DNA of 9,865 bases from NCBI GenBank assembly GCA_900770645.1, contig CAAGKY010000149.1, forward strand, positions 1 through 9,865, read 5' to 3'. Each line of letters opens with the position of its first letter. Within the stretch, counting starts at the first letter, position 1. The translations under genes and the position numbers were made by a program. This document shows positions 1 to 7,215 of this stretch, in pieces. Under the pieces are notes generated by a model. The model made no database searches, was not told the DNA's origin, and was given only the letters and a program-made list of their open reading frames with translations. The DNA is from Bacilli bacterium. Lineage in GTDB: Bacteria; Bacillota_I; Bacilli_A; ML615J-28; CAG-313.

Positions 1-683
1 AATCTAAGTTCTACTGTTTTAGTATTATTCTTTATTTTATTAAAAGGACTTGGCCATAATTTCATTTCATGAGTTAAAACAATATTTAATGCATTTCTAA
101 CTGGTTCATATGATTTACGATGAATATCAGTTACCCCATGGATAAATAATGCTTTTTTGTGATATGGTGTTGGATATCCTTTATTTTTCTCTAAATCATA
201 ACCTGGATATTTTTTAGATAATTCAATCATTAAATCATCTCTTAATACTTTCGCAACAATACTAGCACAACCTATTGTGTGACTTCTCAAATCACCTTTG
301 ATGATATCTAAAGTAGGGATATCAATAGGTAGTTTCATAGCATCAGCTAAAACATAATCAGGTTTAATTTTTAGTTTATTTATAGCCATAACCATTGCTT
401 TTCTACTAGCTTCTAAAATATTTATTCGATCTATTTCTTCTTCACTAATAAATATTACCTCATAAGCAAGTGCTTTAGAAATTATTTCTTCTTTTAATAA
501 TCTTCTTTTTTTATCTGTTAAAAGTTTAGAATCAGTTACTCCTTCAATTATACAATTCTTAGGCATAATAATCGCACAAGCAACAACTGGTCCTGCAATA
601 CACCCTCTACCTACTTCATCAGTACCGACTATGACTTCATATCCTTCAGAATATAGTTTTTCTTCAAATTCGTAATTATTCAT
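1..683 (-). CDS. rnhB: Ribonuclease HII, 3' end cut by window edge
   Basis: RNase HII cuts the RNA strand of RNA-DNA hybrids and starts removal of single ribonucleotides left in DNA. The frame is open from ATG at 683 to the left edge, giving 227 visible residues with no stop. The first active-site pair is in GTDEVGRG (D22, E23). The third acidic residue is D114 in the VLADAM segment, and the fourth is D149 in the stretch SIVAKVLRD. The later HGVTDIHRKSYEPV segment (182-195) is also typical of the family. Most family members are about 200-260 residues, so little is missing. The ATG lies inside the end of rbgA (8-base overlap, 676-683), with a modest AGGT ribosome site about 7 bases upstream, so translational coupling to rbgA is likely. 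The lepB-rbgA-rnhB order is common in Bacillota. Identification is secure; only the C-terminus is unseen. Confidence 0.95.
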   Translation of the reverse strand, partial: MNNYEFEEKLYSEGYEVIVGTDEVGRGCIAGPVVACAIIMPKNCIIEGVTDSKLLTDKKRRLLKEEIISKALAYEVIFISEEEIDRINILEASRKAMVMAINKLKIKPDYVLADAMKLPIDIPTLDIIKGDLRSHTIGCASIVAKVLRDDLMIELSKKYPGYDLEKNKGYPTPYHKKALFIHGVTDIHRKSYEPVRNALNIVLTHEMKLWPSPFNKIKNNTKTVELR

Positions 684-1521
684 TTGAATACCTATCTAGG
701 GTTATTTTACCTAGTCTTCCTGAGCGAATATCATTTAATACTAGTAAAGCTACTCGATCAAAATCAATTGTTTTATCTACATTATACAAATGATTAGTTT
801 TAGCAATAACTTCAATTATTTCTTCAATATTATTATCTTCTTTAACATTGTAACGTTTTATTAATTCTTGTGGATAATATATCTTGTAGAAATTTAACGC
901 ATATTTTACAAGTTCGTAAACATCTACTATTTCATCTTTAATTGCCCCTGTAACCGCTAAATTTGAAGCAATCTCTTGATTTTCAAACTTAGGCCATAAA
1001 ATACCTGGAGTATCTAAAAGCTCTAAATCTTGGTTAATTCTTATCCATTGTTGACTTTTTGTTACCCCTGGTTTATCACCAATGGTTGCTACTTTTTTAT
1101 TTACTAAACCATTAATAATTGTTGATTTCCCTGCATTAGGTATACCAATAATCATTGTTTTAATAGGTCGTGGTTTTAAACCTTTTAAAGCATCTTTTTT
1201 TCTTTTTTCGGCCATTAAGTCTTTTATCGAAGATAATAACTTTTTAATATCTTTGTTATCTTTAGAATTAATAATTATTGCTTGATAGTTTTTATCCTCA
1301 TAGTGTTTTTTCCAAAAAGCACTTTGATTTGGATCAGCTTTATCTTTTTTATTTAAAACAATTAAAACTCTTTTATTATTAACAAGTTTAACAATTTCAG
1401 GATTTAAACTAGACATTGGTACCCTTGCGTCTAACACAATGACTACAACATCTACTAATTTAATTTTTTCACTTACTTCTCTTAATGCTTTAGCCATATG
1501 GCCGGGATACCATTGAATCAT
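676..1521 (-). CDS. rbgA: Ribosome biogenesis GTPase RbgA (YlqF)
   Basis: RbgA is a circularly permuted GTPase that helps late assembly of the 50S ribosomal subunit in the cytoplasm. The 281-residue product begins with the family hallmark WYPGHMAKA (residues 4-12), including the catalytic histidine (H8, His9 in B. subtilis). The GTPase motifs appear in permuted order: G4 NKKD at 57-60, then G1 GIPNAGKST at 126-134, G2 threonine T154, and G3 DTPG at 170-173. The C-terminal RNA-binding region (about 185-281) is present and the length is normal. An AAAGGAG ribosome site (1527-1533) sits 5 bases before the ATG and directly abuts the lepB stop, leaving a 12-base gap. The stop overlaps the rnhB start. 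No oddities seen; annotation is firm from the motifs. Confidence 0.97.
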   Translation of the reverse strand: MIQWYPGHMAKALREVSEKIKLVDVVVIVLDARVPMSSLNPEIVKLVNNKRVLIVLNKKDKADPNQSAFWKKHYEDKNYQAIIINSKDNKDIKKLLSSIKDLMAEKRKKDALKGLKPRPIKTMIIGIPNAGKSTIINGLVNKKVATIGDKPGVTKSQQWIRINQDLELLDTPGILWPKFENQEIASNLAVTGAIKDEIVDVYELVKYALNFYKIYYPQELIKRYNVKEDNNIEEIIEVIAKTNHLYNVDKTIDFDRVALLVLNDIRSGRLGKITLDRYSNE

Positions 1522-1533
1522 GTTTACTCCTTT

Positions 1534-2478
1534 CTAGTCAATTTTGACTGGTTTAAATAAATTATTAACAATATATTTTGTTTTCCCAACAATATCTTCT
1601 TCTTTAACTAAACCGATATTTCTACTATCTTTACTTACCCCACGATTATCACCAAGTACAAAGTAATATCCTTCTGGTATTACAATTTGTCCGTTTTTAG
1701 TTTCACAATAATCACGTCCTGGATAGTATCCAGTATAACATTTTTCAGCCCAATCAAATAGTTCTAATCCATCAGAAGTATTGAAGGTTGGATATTTACT
1801 AAGTTCATTTGGTGTATAAAAATATTCATTAAATACTTTACCATTTACATATAATTGCGTTGTATTTGTTTCTTCATCATATACGTAATCGATTGAATCT
1901 CCAGGAAGTCCAATAATACGTTTTAAGTATAAGTCCGGATGACTTACTGAATCATAAGCCCCATCTACTTTGATAACTACTACATCAAATCGTTTATATT
2001 CACTAGGATATGTTACTAGTAATCTATCGCCTTCTTGAATATTTGGCTGCATTGAATAACCTGATACAGTTGTAAATGTAAATATAAAAGTAAAGCAGAA
2101 AGTAGCAATTGCGATACAAACAGGTAATAAAACAAGCCAATCTAAAACTACATATACAATAGATAAATTGAATTTTATTTTAGGTAATTGAATTTTAAGT
2201 AATTGTAATATTAATAGAATTATTCCTAAAATAGATAAAATATAAGCAACTATCATAATGTAGTGAGCATATTTTAAAATAATCATATTTTGAACTTCAA
2301 ATCCACTTGTGATAATTCCTATCTTACTACAAGCACTTGAAATTAAATATACTAATGAAGAAATAACTAGTTCAATAAGAATTTTAATAAAGTTCTTTTT
2401 TAGTAATTTAGATTCTTCATCCGAATTAGATGTATTAACTTCTAATTCTTCTTCATAATTTTCATGTTCATTAAACAT
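1534..2478 (-). CDS. lepB: Signal peptidase I with three predicted membrane segments
   Basis: Signal peptidase I removes signal peptides from exported proteins on the outer face of the cytoplasmic membrane. The catalytic serine is S142 in SGYSMQP (139-145), the general-base lysine is K186 in YLKRIIGLPGD, and box E is GDNRGVSKDSRNIG at 276-289. At 314 residues it is longer than the usual Gram-positive enzyme (about 170-200), which has one N-terminal anchor. Here there are three hydrophobic stretches before the catalytic serine, at about 31-58, 68-95 and 106-137, after an acidic cytoplasmic start. An insert of about 40 residues before box E carries a cysteine pair, C247 and C258. The ATG has a weak AGGTGAT ribosome site and follows the ftsK stop by 8 bases; rbgA follows by 12. 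The stop is TAG. Function is secure; the roles of the extra segments are unknown. Confidence 0.95.
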   Translation of the reverse strand: MFNEHENYEEELEVNTSNSDEESKLLKKNFIKILIELVISSLVYLISSACSKIGIITSGFEVQNMIILKYAHYIMIVAYILSILGIILLILQLLKIQLPKIKFNLSIVYVVLDWLVLLPVCIAIATFCFTFIFTFTTVSGYSMQPNIQEGDRLLVTYPSEYKRFDVVVIKVDGAYDSVSHPDLYLKRIIGLPGDSIDYVYDEETNTTQLYVNGKVFNEYFYTPNELSKYPTFNTSDGLELFDWAEKCYTGYYPGRDYCETKNGQIVIPEGYYFVLGDNRGVSKDSRNIGLVKEEDIVGKTKYIVNNLFKPVKID

Positions 2479-2486
2479 AGAATCAC

Positions 2487-4565
2487 CTATCCATTAAGAA
2501 TATCTTTTAATTCATCTTCAGAAACTAAAATTTCTCTTTGTTTTCCCTTAACTGTTCCACTTACTATTCCTAGTTCTTCAAATTGCGTAAATAATCGATT
2601 TGCACGGTTAAAGCTAATATTGAATACTTGCATAATACGATTAATTGATGCAGTTTTGTTACGAACAGCATATAATGCGATTTCATCAAATAAATCATCG
2701 CCATCATCTGCTCCTGTTGTAACATAACCTGTATTCTTTTCATCTAAATCACTTTCATCTAATAAATATGATACTGGACCTTGATCACGTAAATAGTTTG
2801 TAATCTTAGTCATTTCACTATCACTTAGGAAACATCCTTGTAATCTTCGTTCTCCATTATGGTCTACATATAGCATATCTCCATAACCTAATAGTTTTTC
2901 TGCTCCACCATGATCAATGATTGTATTAGAGTCAGTAAATGATGCTACCTTTAAGGCTACACGAACTGGAATATTATTTTTAATACTACCACGAATAATA
3001 TCAGTAGATGGTCTTTGAGTTGCAACTAAAAGATGAATACCGGCAGCTCTTGCTTTAGCTGTTAAACGTTGAATATTACCTTCAACTTCTGCAGCCGCAA
3101 CATTCATTAAGTCAGCTAACTCATCGATTGCGATTACAATAGATGGCATAATCATTCCACCATTTTCAGAAACATATTCGTTGTAACCTTCTAAGTTACG
3201 AACATGGCATGATTTAAATATACCAAAGCGTTTATCCATTTCTTCTGTTGCCCAGCGTAACGCAGCACTAGCACGTTTTGGATCTGAAATAACTGGCAAT
3301 GCTAAATGTGGTATTTCATCGAAACATGCAAATTCAACCATTTTAGGGTCAATTAGAATTAATCTTAATTGCTCAGGAGTGTTACGATATAGTAAACTTA
3401 CTAGAATAGAGTTCATACAAACACTTTTTCCAGATCCTGTTGTCCCCGCAAATAATCCATGTGGCATTTTGTCTACATCTACATAAACTTCTTCACCACC
3501 AATATCTAAACCTAATGCGGCATAAAGTGGGTGTTGGTCATTTAAGAATTTTGGATTATTAACTAAATTACCAAGTAAAACTTTACTTCTACTTTGATTT
3601 GGAATTTCTACCCCTGCATAACTCTTACCAGGAATAGGGTCTTGAATACGAATACTTGTTGCAGCTAGCTTTAACAATAAATCCTTTTCAAATGTTCTAA
3701 TTTTGTTAACGTTTGTCCCTGGTTTAATCGCAATTAAAAATTGTGTTACAGTAGGGCCTTGAATCCATCCAGCAACTTCTCCACCATATGAGAAATCTTT
3801 AAATGTCTGATTAATTAATTCAGCTTGAGCTTTTGCCCATTCATCACTTTGTGATGACTTAATAGGTTCTTTGTTTAATAAAGATAATGGTGGTAAATTA
3901 AATTTCTTACGAGTAGTTGGTTTTTTAATTGGTTTTGGTTTTACTTCTTGAATAACTTCTTCTTCGACATATTCTTCAGTATTATATTCGATCTTCGGAG
4001 CTACTGGTTTTCTTACTACTGGTTTTTCTTTAGGAGTATCCTCTATAGCAGGTTCTACAACTTGTACTTTACGATCTGAAACAGTACCTGTTTCTAATAT
4101 CTCACGATATTGTTCAGTATCATATACCCCATATTCATTATAGTTACGATTATATTTTTCTCTTGCTTCTTCTTGAGTTGTATATGTTCTTTTACGGTAA
4201 CCATCATATCTTCTAGTTCCTGTTTTTACACCACGGCTATTATCATAATGTTCATTTTCTGCTTGTCTACCTAAAATAGGGGAAACAAAATAGTTTCTTT
4301 CTTTAGGTTCTACACGTGGAGTTTCTTCTATCACTTGATTATATTGAGGAATTCCACTTAATTTCATTTCTTCTTGTGGAGCATTATTAGTATGATATGT
4401 ATTAACTTCTTCTACAACTGGTGATTCTACCACAACATCCTTCTTATTACGATTACGTCGATTAAAGATTTTTTCAAGTTCTTTTTCTTGAGTTTGTTCA
4501 TCATCGTTTAACGCTGTATCGTTTATTTGAGCTATATAAAAAGTCTTTTTACGATCATTACTCAT
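2487..4565 (-). CDS. FtsK/SpoIIIE-family DNA translocase lacking the membrane domain (SftA-like)
   Basis: This is a hexameric ATP-driven pump that moves chromosomal DNA during division. The product has 692 residues. Residues 1 to about 225 are charged, proline- and glutamate-rich and probably disordered, with no hydrophobic segment. The motor follows: an alpha/beta domain from about 240, Walker A GTTGSGKS at 374-381, and Walker B IVIAIDELADLM at 476-487 (D481, E482). The stretch HLLVATQRPSTDIIRG at 511-526 is typical of the family. The C-terminus (about 622-692) resembles the gamma winged-helix domain that reads oriented DNA sequences. B. subtilis SpoIIIE carries four N-terminal membrane segments; this protein resembles the soluble SftA type instead. 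The start is firm: a perfect AAGGAGGT (4574-4581) lies 8 bases upstream, inside the preceding gene, and the two genes overlap by 8 bases. Whether it is the only FtsK homologue in the genome cannot be told. Confidence 0.93.
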   Translation of the reverse strand: MSNDRKKTFYIAQINDTALNDDEQTQEKELEKIFNRRNRNKKDVVVESPVVEEVNTYHTNNAPQEEMKLSGIPQYNQVIEETPRVEPKERNYFVSPILGRQAENEHYDNSRGVKTGTRRYDGYRKRTYTTQEEAREKYNRNYNEYGVYDTEQYREILETGTVSDRKVQVVEPAIEDTPKEKPVVRKPVAPKIEYNTEEYVEEEVIQEVKPKPIKKPTTRKKFNLPPLSLLNKEPIKSSQSDEWAKAQAELINQTFKDFSYGGEVAGWIQGPTVTQFLIAIKPGTNVNKIRTFEKDLLLKLAATSIRIQDPIPGKSYAGVEIPNQSRSKVLLGNLVNNPKFLNDQHPLYAALGLDIGGEEVYVDVDKMPHGLFAGTTGSGKSVCMNSILVSLLYRNTPEQLRLILIDPKMVEFACFDEIPHLALPVISDPKRASAALRWATEEMDKRFGIFKSCHVRNLEGYNEYVSENGGMIMPSIVIAIDELADLMNVAAAEVEGNIQRLTAKARAAGIHLLVATQRPSTDIIRGSIKNNIPVRVALKVASFTDSNTIIDHGGAEKLLGYGDMLYVDHNGERRLQGCFLSDSEMTKITNYLRDQGPVSYLLDESDLDEKNTGYVTTGADDGDDLFDEIALYAVRNKTASINRIMQVFNISFNRANRLFTQFEELGIVSGTVKGKQREILVSEDELKDILNG

Positions 4566-5355
4566 TTTCTTCTACCTCCTTAAAAATTTCTTCTTCTATT
4601 TGTTTTAGATTTTCATCAACTAAAGAATTATAATTATAATCTGTATTAAAAATACGTTTACTATATAATTTATTAATTTCATCGGCTACTACATCTAATA
4701 TAACTAAAGCAATTTTATTAGTTGTATAAGTAGATGCCCCACCAAAAATTATTTTTTTAAGCCAATAATATGGATTTGCGTAGTTTAAAGCCATCATTCC
4801 TGCTTTAGAAACTTCAATAGATTTTTCCGCAACCTTAATCGCTTTAGAATTTCCTGCACTTTTTCTTGTTTCCATTATCTTAACTATTTGACTAATACTT
4901 AGTTTTCTAAAAGGACGATAAATAGATTTATCAAAAATGTTATTTAACCTCTCACTTACATAAATTAACAAAGATAATATTTCTTCAAATGTTAATTCAT
5001 ATAGTGGATATTTAGAAGTAGGATAATAATATCCCGCAATTTGATTAGATAAATCTTTAATTGTATGTCCTAAATATTTAGTTTTTTCACCCATCGCGAA
5101 CCCAACTGTATTATTTAAATAAGCTTTTTTAGTTCTATTAATTAAGTTTAAAATTTTCTCTTCTTTAATATTAACTAAATTTTCTTGTTTCATCTTTTTA
5201 TTACTTTTTAATGAAACAATTAATATTATACTATATACACATCCGGCAAGGATTAAACCAATTAAAATCCCTATCAATAGGATAGCGATTGTTTTTAAGT
5301 TAATATTTTTAAAAACATCTTCAAAAAACTCTGTAAATGCTGCGCCTATTAACAT
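4558..5355 (-). CDS. Membrane-anchored protein of unknown function, first gene of the ftsK operon
   Basis: I do not firmly recognise this gene. The 265-residue product has a short amphipathic start, a strong membrane segment at about 22-49, a basic stretch (KSNKKMK, 50-56), and then a mostly helical body. Residues 82-165 (NNTVGFAMGE through LYELTFEEILSLLIYVSERL to the MET end) recall helical regions next to GTPase domains in YcjF/DUF697-like proteins, but this is an impression from memory and no GTPase motif is present. A second, weaker hydrophobic stretch lies at about 203-222, and the C-terminus is acidic (EEEIFKEVEENE). The start at 5355 is preferred over an in-frame upstream one at 5505. 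A GTGGAGG ribosome site (5364-5370) lies 8 bases upstream, the promoter lies at 5384-5412, and the longer form would run through that promoter into the divergent gene. It overlaps ftsK by 8 bases, which suggests a linked job. Confidence 0.8.
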   Translation of the reverse strand: MLIGAAFTEFFEDVFKNINLKTIAILLIGILIGLILAGCVYSIILIVSLKSNKKMKQENLVNIKEEKILNLINRTKKAYLNNTVGFAMGEKTKYLGHTIKDLSNQIAGYYYPTSKYPLYELTFEEILSLLIYVSERLNNIFDKSIYRPFRKLSISQIVKIMETRKSAGNSKAIKVAEKSIEVSKAGMMALNYANPYYWLKKIIFGGASTYTTNKIALVILDVVADEINKLYSKRIFNTDYNYNSLVDENLKQIEEEIFKEVEENE

Positions 5356-5363
5356 ATGTTTTT

Positions 5364-5370
5364 CCTCCAC
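5364..5370 (-). promoter_or_regulatory. Ribosome binding site that sets the start at 5355
   Basis: On the minus strand the sequence reads GTGGAGG, 8 bases before the ATG at 5355. It is the only good ribosome site near the possible starts of the upstream frame, and it lies just downstream of the predicted transcription start. This rules out the longer in-frame start at 5505. Confidence 0.85.
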
Positions 5371-5383
5371 CTTAAGTATTCTT

Positions 5384-5412
5384 ATTTTACTATAACTTTG
5401 TTTTTTTTGCAA
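5384..5412 (-). promoter_or_regulatory. Sigma-A-type promoter of the membrane protein-ftsK-lepB-rbgA-rnhB operon
   Basis: Minus strand: a -35 box TTGCAA (5412-5407), a 17-base spacer, and a -10 box TAAAAT (5389-5384). Transcription should start near 5377, leaving a leader of about 20 bases before the ATG at 5355. Four of six -35 bases and five of six -10 bases match the consensus. No other convincing promoter was seen between the five genes, which are nearly contiguous, so this probably serves them all. Confidence 0.7.
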
Positions 5413-5441
5413 ACGAATGTAAAATGATTTTAATTTAGCAT

Positions 5442-5470
5442 TTGCAATAATAAAAAACCTATGATATAAT
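5442..5470 (+). promoter_or_regulatory. Sigma-A-type promoter of the HAD phosphatase gene
   Basis: Plus strand: a -35 box TTGCAA (5442-5447), a 17-base spacer, and a perfect -10 box TATAAT (5465-5470). The start of transcription should fall near 5477, followed by the ribosome site TGAGG at 5481-5485 and ATG at 5494. It stands back to back with the minus-strand operon promoter; the two -35 boxes are 29 bases apart. Confidence 0.8.
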
Positions 5471-5493
5471 AAAAAATATATGAGGTAAACACT

Positions 5494-6300
5494 ATGGAAA
5501 GACACTTAATTATCATTGATTTAGATGGTACGCTTATGTTAGATTTTAGCCATTATGATCAAGAAACAATAGACTATTTAAATAAATTAACTCGTGATGG
5601 ACACATCATTATGATCGCAACAGGAAGACCTCTTCGATCTAGTTTTTTTGTTTATAAAGCTATAGGGTTAAATTCACCAATTATAAATTATAATGGAGCA
5701 TTAGTTAAACATCCCTTTGATGATAAATTTCCTAAAACAGATTTACGCGTTGAACGTGAAGATTTAGTAAAAATCTTTAATTTCGCAAATGGTAAGATGA
5801 TTAATGTATTTGGAGAAATTCATGATGATATATATGTTTTAGATTATAATGAAGAAATTCATGATTTCTTACATGTCGATGGAGGAGTTCTCCATGAAGG
5901 TCCTCTTCAAGAAACATTACCAGAAAATCCAAATGGATGCTTAATGTTTGTTAATTCTGATTTTGTCGAAACTCTCCAAGCATATGTTAAAGAAAACTTC
6001 TCAGATCGATTACATTCTCGTTATTGGTCAGTGGGAGATTATCATGTAGTTGAAATATACAATATCGCCGTTAATAAAGGGGCAGGATTTAAACAAGCAA
6101 TTGAATACTATAATATTGATCCTAAAAATACTATCGCAATCGGTGATGGTCATAACGATATTGAAATGTTTGATATAGCCAATACAAGTGTTGCGATGAA
6201 AAACAGTCATAAAGATTTATTTAGTCATGCAACAACAGTAACTGATTCTGTTGATAATCAAGGAGTTTTAAAATTCTTAAAATCTTACTTTGAAAAGTAA
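5494..6300 (+). CDS. Cof-type HAD-IIB family sugar-phosphate or nucleotide phosphatase
   Basis: This is a cytoplasmic haloacid-dehalogenase-superfamily hydrolase, probably a phosphatase acting on small phosphorylated metabolites; the substrate cannot be read from sequence. All four family motifs are visible in the 268 residues. Motif I is DLDGTL at 9-14 (nucleophile D9, acid/base D11) and motif II lies in ATGR at 42-45. The motif III lysine is K195 in NKGAG, and motif IV is GDGHND at 217-222. The type IIB cap lies between about 80 and 185. The length is normal for the Cof/YcsE/YidA group. The gene stands alone, with its own promoter upstream and a two-way terminator immediately after its TAA stop. 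It runs away from the ftsK operon and towards the gerW-like gene. The ATG has a GAGG ribosome site 8 bases upstream. Confidence 0.93.
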   Translation: MERHLIIIDLDGTLMLDFSHYDQETIDYLNKLTRDGHIIMIATGRPLRSSFFVYKAIGLNSPIINYNGALVKHPFDDKFPKTDLRVEREDLVKIFNFANGKMINVFGEIHDDIYVLDYNEEIHDFLHVDGGVLHEGPLQETLPENPNGCLMFVNSDFVETLQAYVKENFSDRLHSRYWSVGDYHVVEIYNIAVNKGAGFKQAIEYYNIDPKNTIAIGDGHNDIEMFDIANTSVAMKNSHKDLFSHATTVTDSVDNQGVLKFLKSYFEK

Positions 6301-6303
6301 AAG

Positions 6304-6345
6304 AAACGCATTAGAAATTCTAATGCGTTTTAACTTTTTTCTTTA
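6304..6345. terminator. Two-way terminator between the HAD gene and the gerW-like gene
   Basis: An 11-bp perfect stem, AAACGCATTAG (6304-6314) with CTAATGCGTTT (6320-6330), closes a 5-base loop. On the plus strand it is followed by TTTAACTTTTTTCTTT. On the minus strand it is followed by TTTCTTTTACTTTTC, read back into the end of the HAD gene. Both convergent genes can therefore use the same hairpin. The stop codon of the gerW-like gene (6330-6332) touches the stem. Confidence 0.88.
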
Positions 6346-6704
6346 TCCTTAAACATTTTATTTACAATCCCATTTACTCCGTCAATAACTTTTTCAAGAA
6401 TATGTGATTCTTCAGATAAATGTAATACTTTTACTTCTTTTTGATTATAAGCAAGAAAAGCAATCGGAGTAAGTGATATAGTACCTGCCGCTCCCCCACC
6501 AAATGGATAGTCAGCACTATCTATTTTTTTACTTACATTGTGGTCAACTCCACCACTAACAAAACCACACTTAACTTTAGAAACAGGAATTATTAATTCT
6601 TCACCTATTGTTATTGGATCTCCTAAAATAACTCCCACTTTAAGCATTTCTTTAATGTTATCAAGTGAAACATTCATTAATTCAGTTATTTGATATTCGC
6701 TCAT
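6330..6704 (-). CDS. ytfJ: GerW/YtfJ family protein
   Basis: This is a 124-residue member of the family named after B. subtilis GerW (YtfJ), a protein needed for normal spore germination with L-alanine; its biochemical role is unclear, and homologues also occur in non-sporulating bacteria. Family traits seen are the opening segment with a paired helix (residues 7-22, ITELMNVSLDNIKEML), the strand region IIPVSKVKCGFVSGG (38-52), and the glycine-rich turn PFGGGAAG at 67-74 followed by the ISLTPIAFL strand. The C-terminus is lysine-rich. The start at 6704 has a strong AAAAGGAG ribosome site (6712-6719) that lies inside the upstream DUF2953 gene; the genes overlap by 23 bases. The same pair (ytfJ-ytfI) is adjacent in B. 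subtilis. The family call is firm, but a sporulation role here is only inferred. Confidence 0.9.
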   Translation of the reverse strand: MSEYQITELMNVSLDNIKEMLKVGVILGDPITIGEELIIPVSKVKCGFVSGGVDHNVSKKIDSADYPFGGGAAGTISLTPIAFLAYNQKEVKVLHLSEESHILEKVIDGVNGIVNKMFKDKEKS

Positions 6705-7176
6705 ACTTTTTCTCCTTTTTAATTAATAAAAGCAATTTAGGTAGATTTATAATTAATAATAATATAAGTTTACCAACACTAATGCTGATTAAAATATTTA
6801 ATTCTAAACTATGTTTTAAATTATTGTATTTTAACTCAAAGTTTTCTTGTTTTACTCTTTTAAACTCACTATGGCATTTATATCTTATCGTATTTAATAA
6901 CATATAACCACTAAATACAATATATGGATCATCTAATATTAAATACCATAACTTAATATCTATTTTATCTATCATAATATGCTTTAAAGACTTTTTAATT
7001 AAATTACTTATTATTTTAATACTTTTAAATTTAGGCTTTTTATTTTGTTTAACTGTTAGTTTTTTCTTAAATATACCTACTAATAGATAAATACTCAAAT
7101 TATTTTCATACTTTAAATTTAATTTTATTCTTATAAACAGTAAGATAATAATTAATAAAACAATAAGATAAATCAT
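6682..7176 (-). CDS. ytfI: DUF2953 domain membrane protein (YtfI-like)
   Basis: This is a 164-residue protein of unknown function, recognised by its shape and its place before a gerW-like gene. Residues 2-16 are a strongly hydrophobic N-terminal anchor, followed by a beta-rich stretch (17-40), a basic linker with many lysines (38-66), and the segment IDIKLWYLILDDPYIVFSGY (72-91). That last segment matches in position the tryptophan- and aspartate-containing core of DUF2953 proteins. A second hydrophobic stretch spans 127-152 and the tail is basic. It ends in TGA, the only TGA stop in the window. The ATG has no clear ribosome site (AT-rich leader ATAATATAAAT), so initiation may be leaderless or weak. 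The family call is moderate because divergence is high; the neighbour strengthens it. It is among the most AT-rich genes here. Confidence 0.72.
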   Translation of the reverse strand: MIYLIVLLIIILLFIRIKLNLKYENNLSIYLLVGIFKKKLTVKQNKKPKFKSIKIISNLIKKSLKHIMIDKIDIKLWYLILDDPYIVFSGYMLLNTIRYKCHSEFKRVKQENFELKYNNLKHSLELNILISISVGKLILLLIINLPKLLLLIKKEKKYERISNN

Positions 7177-7215
7177 ATTTATATTATTAACAAGATTTTA
7201 TTTTTAATACATTTG

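Noticed and set aside
1082..1285. Open frame on the plus strand, 67 codons
   Set aside because: It lies wholly opposite rbgA, which is fully supported by motifs; no ribosome site and no family resemblance.
2464..2727. Open frame on the plus strand, 87 codons
   Set aside because: It is antisense to the end of the FtsK-type gene and the start of lepB, and shows only shadow composition.
3895..4440. Possible repeat or low-complexity element inside the FtsK-type gene
   Set aside because: The sequence encodes a glutamate-, lysine- and proline-rich linker common in this family; no exact tandem unit is seen.
5356..5505. In-frame N-terminal extension of the membrane protein gene, starting at 5505
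   Set aside because: It would cross the operon's own promoter and overlap the divergent HAD gene. A strong ribosome site supports the start at 5355.
6028..6210. Open frame on the minus strand, 60 codons
   Set aside because: It is antisense to the HAD phosphatase gene over its conserved motif IV, so it is a shadow.
6665..6907. Open frame on the plus strand, 80 codons
   Set aside because: It is antisense to the gerW-like and DUF2953 genes, with composition explained by their AT-rich codons.
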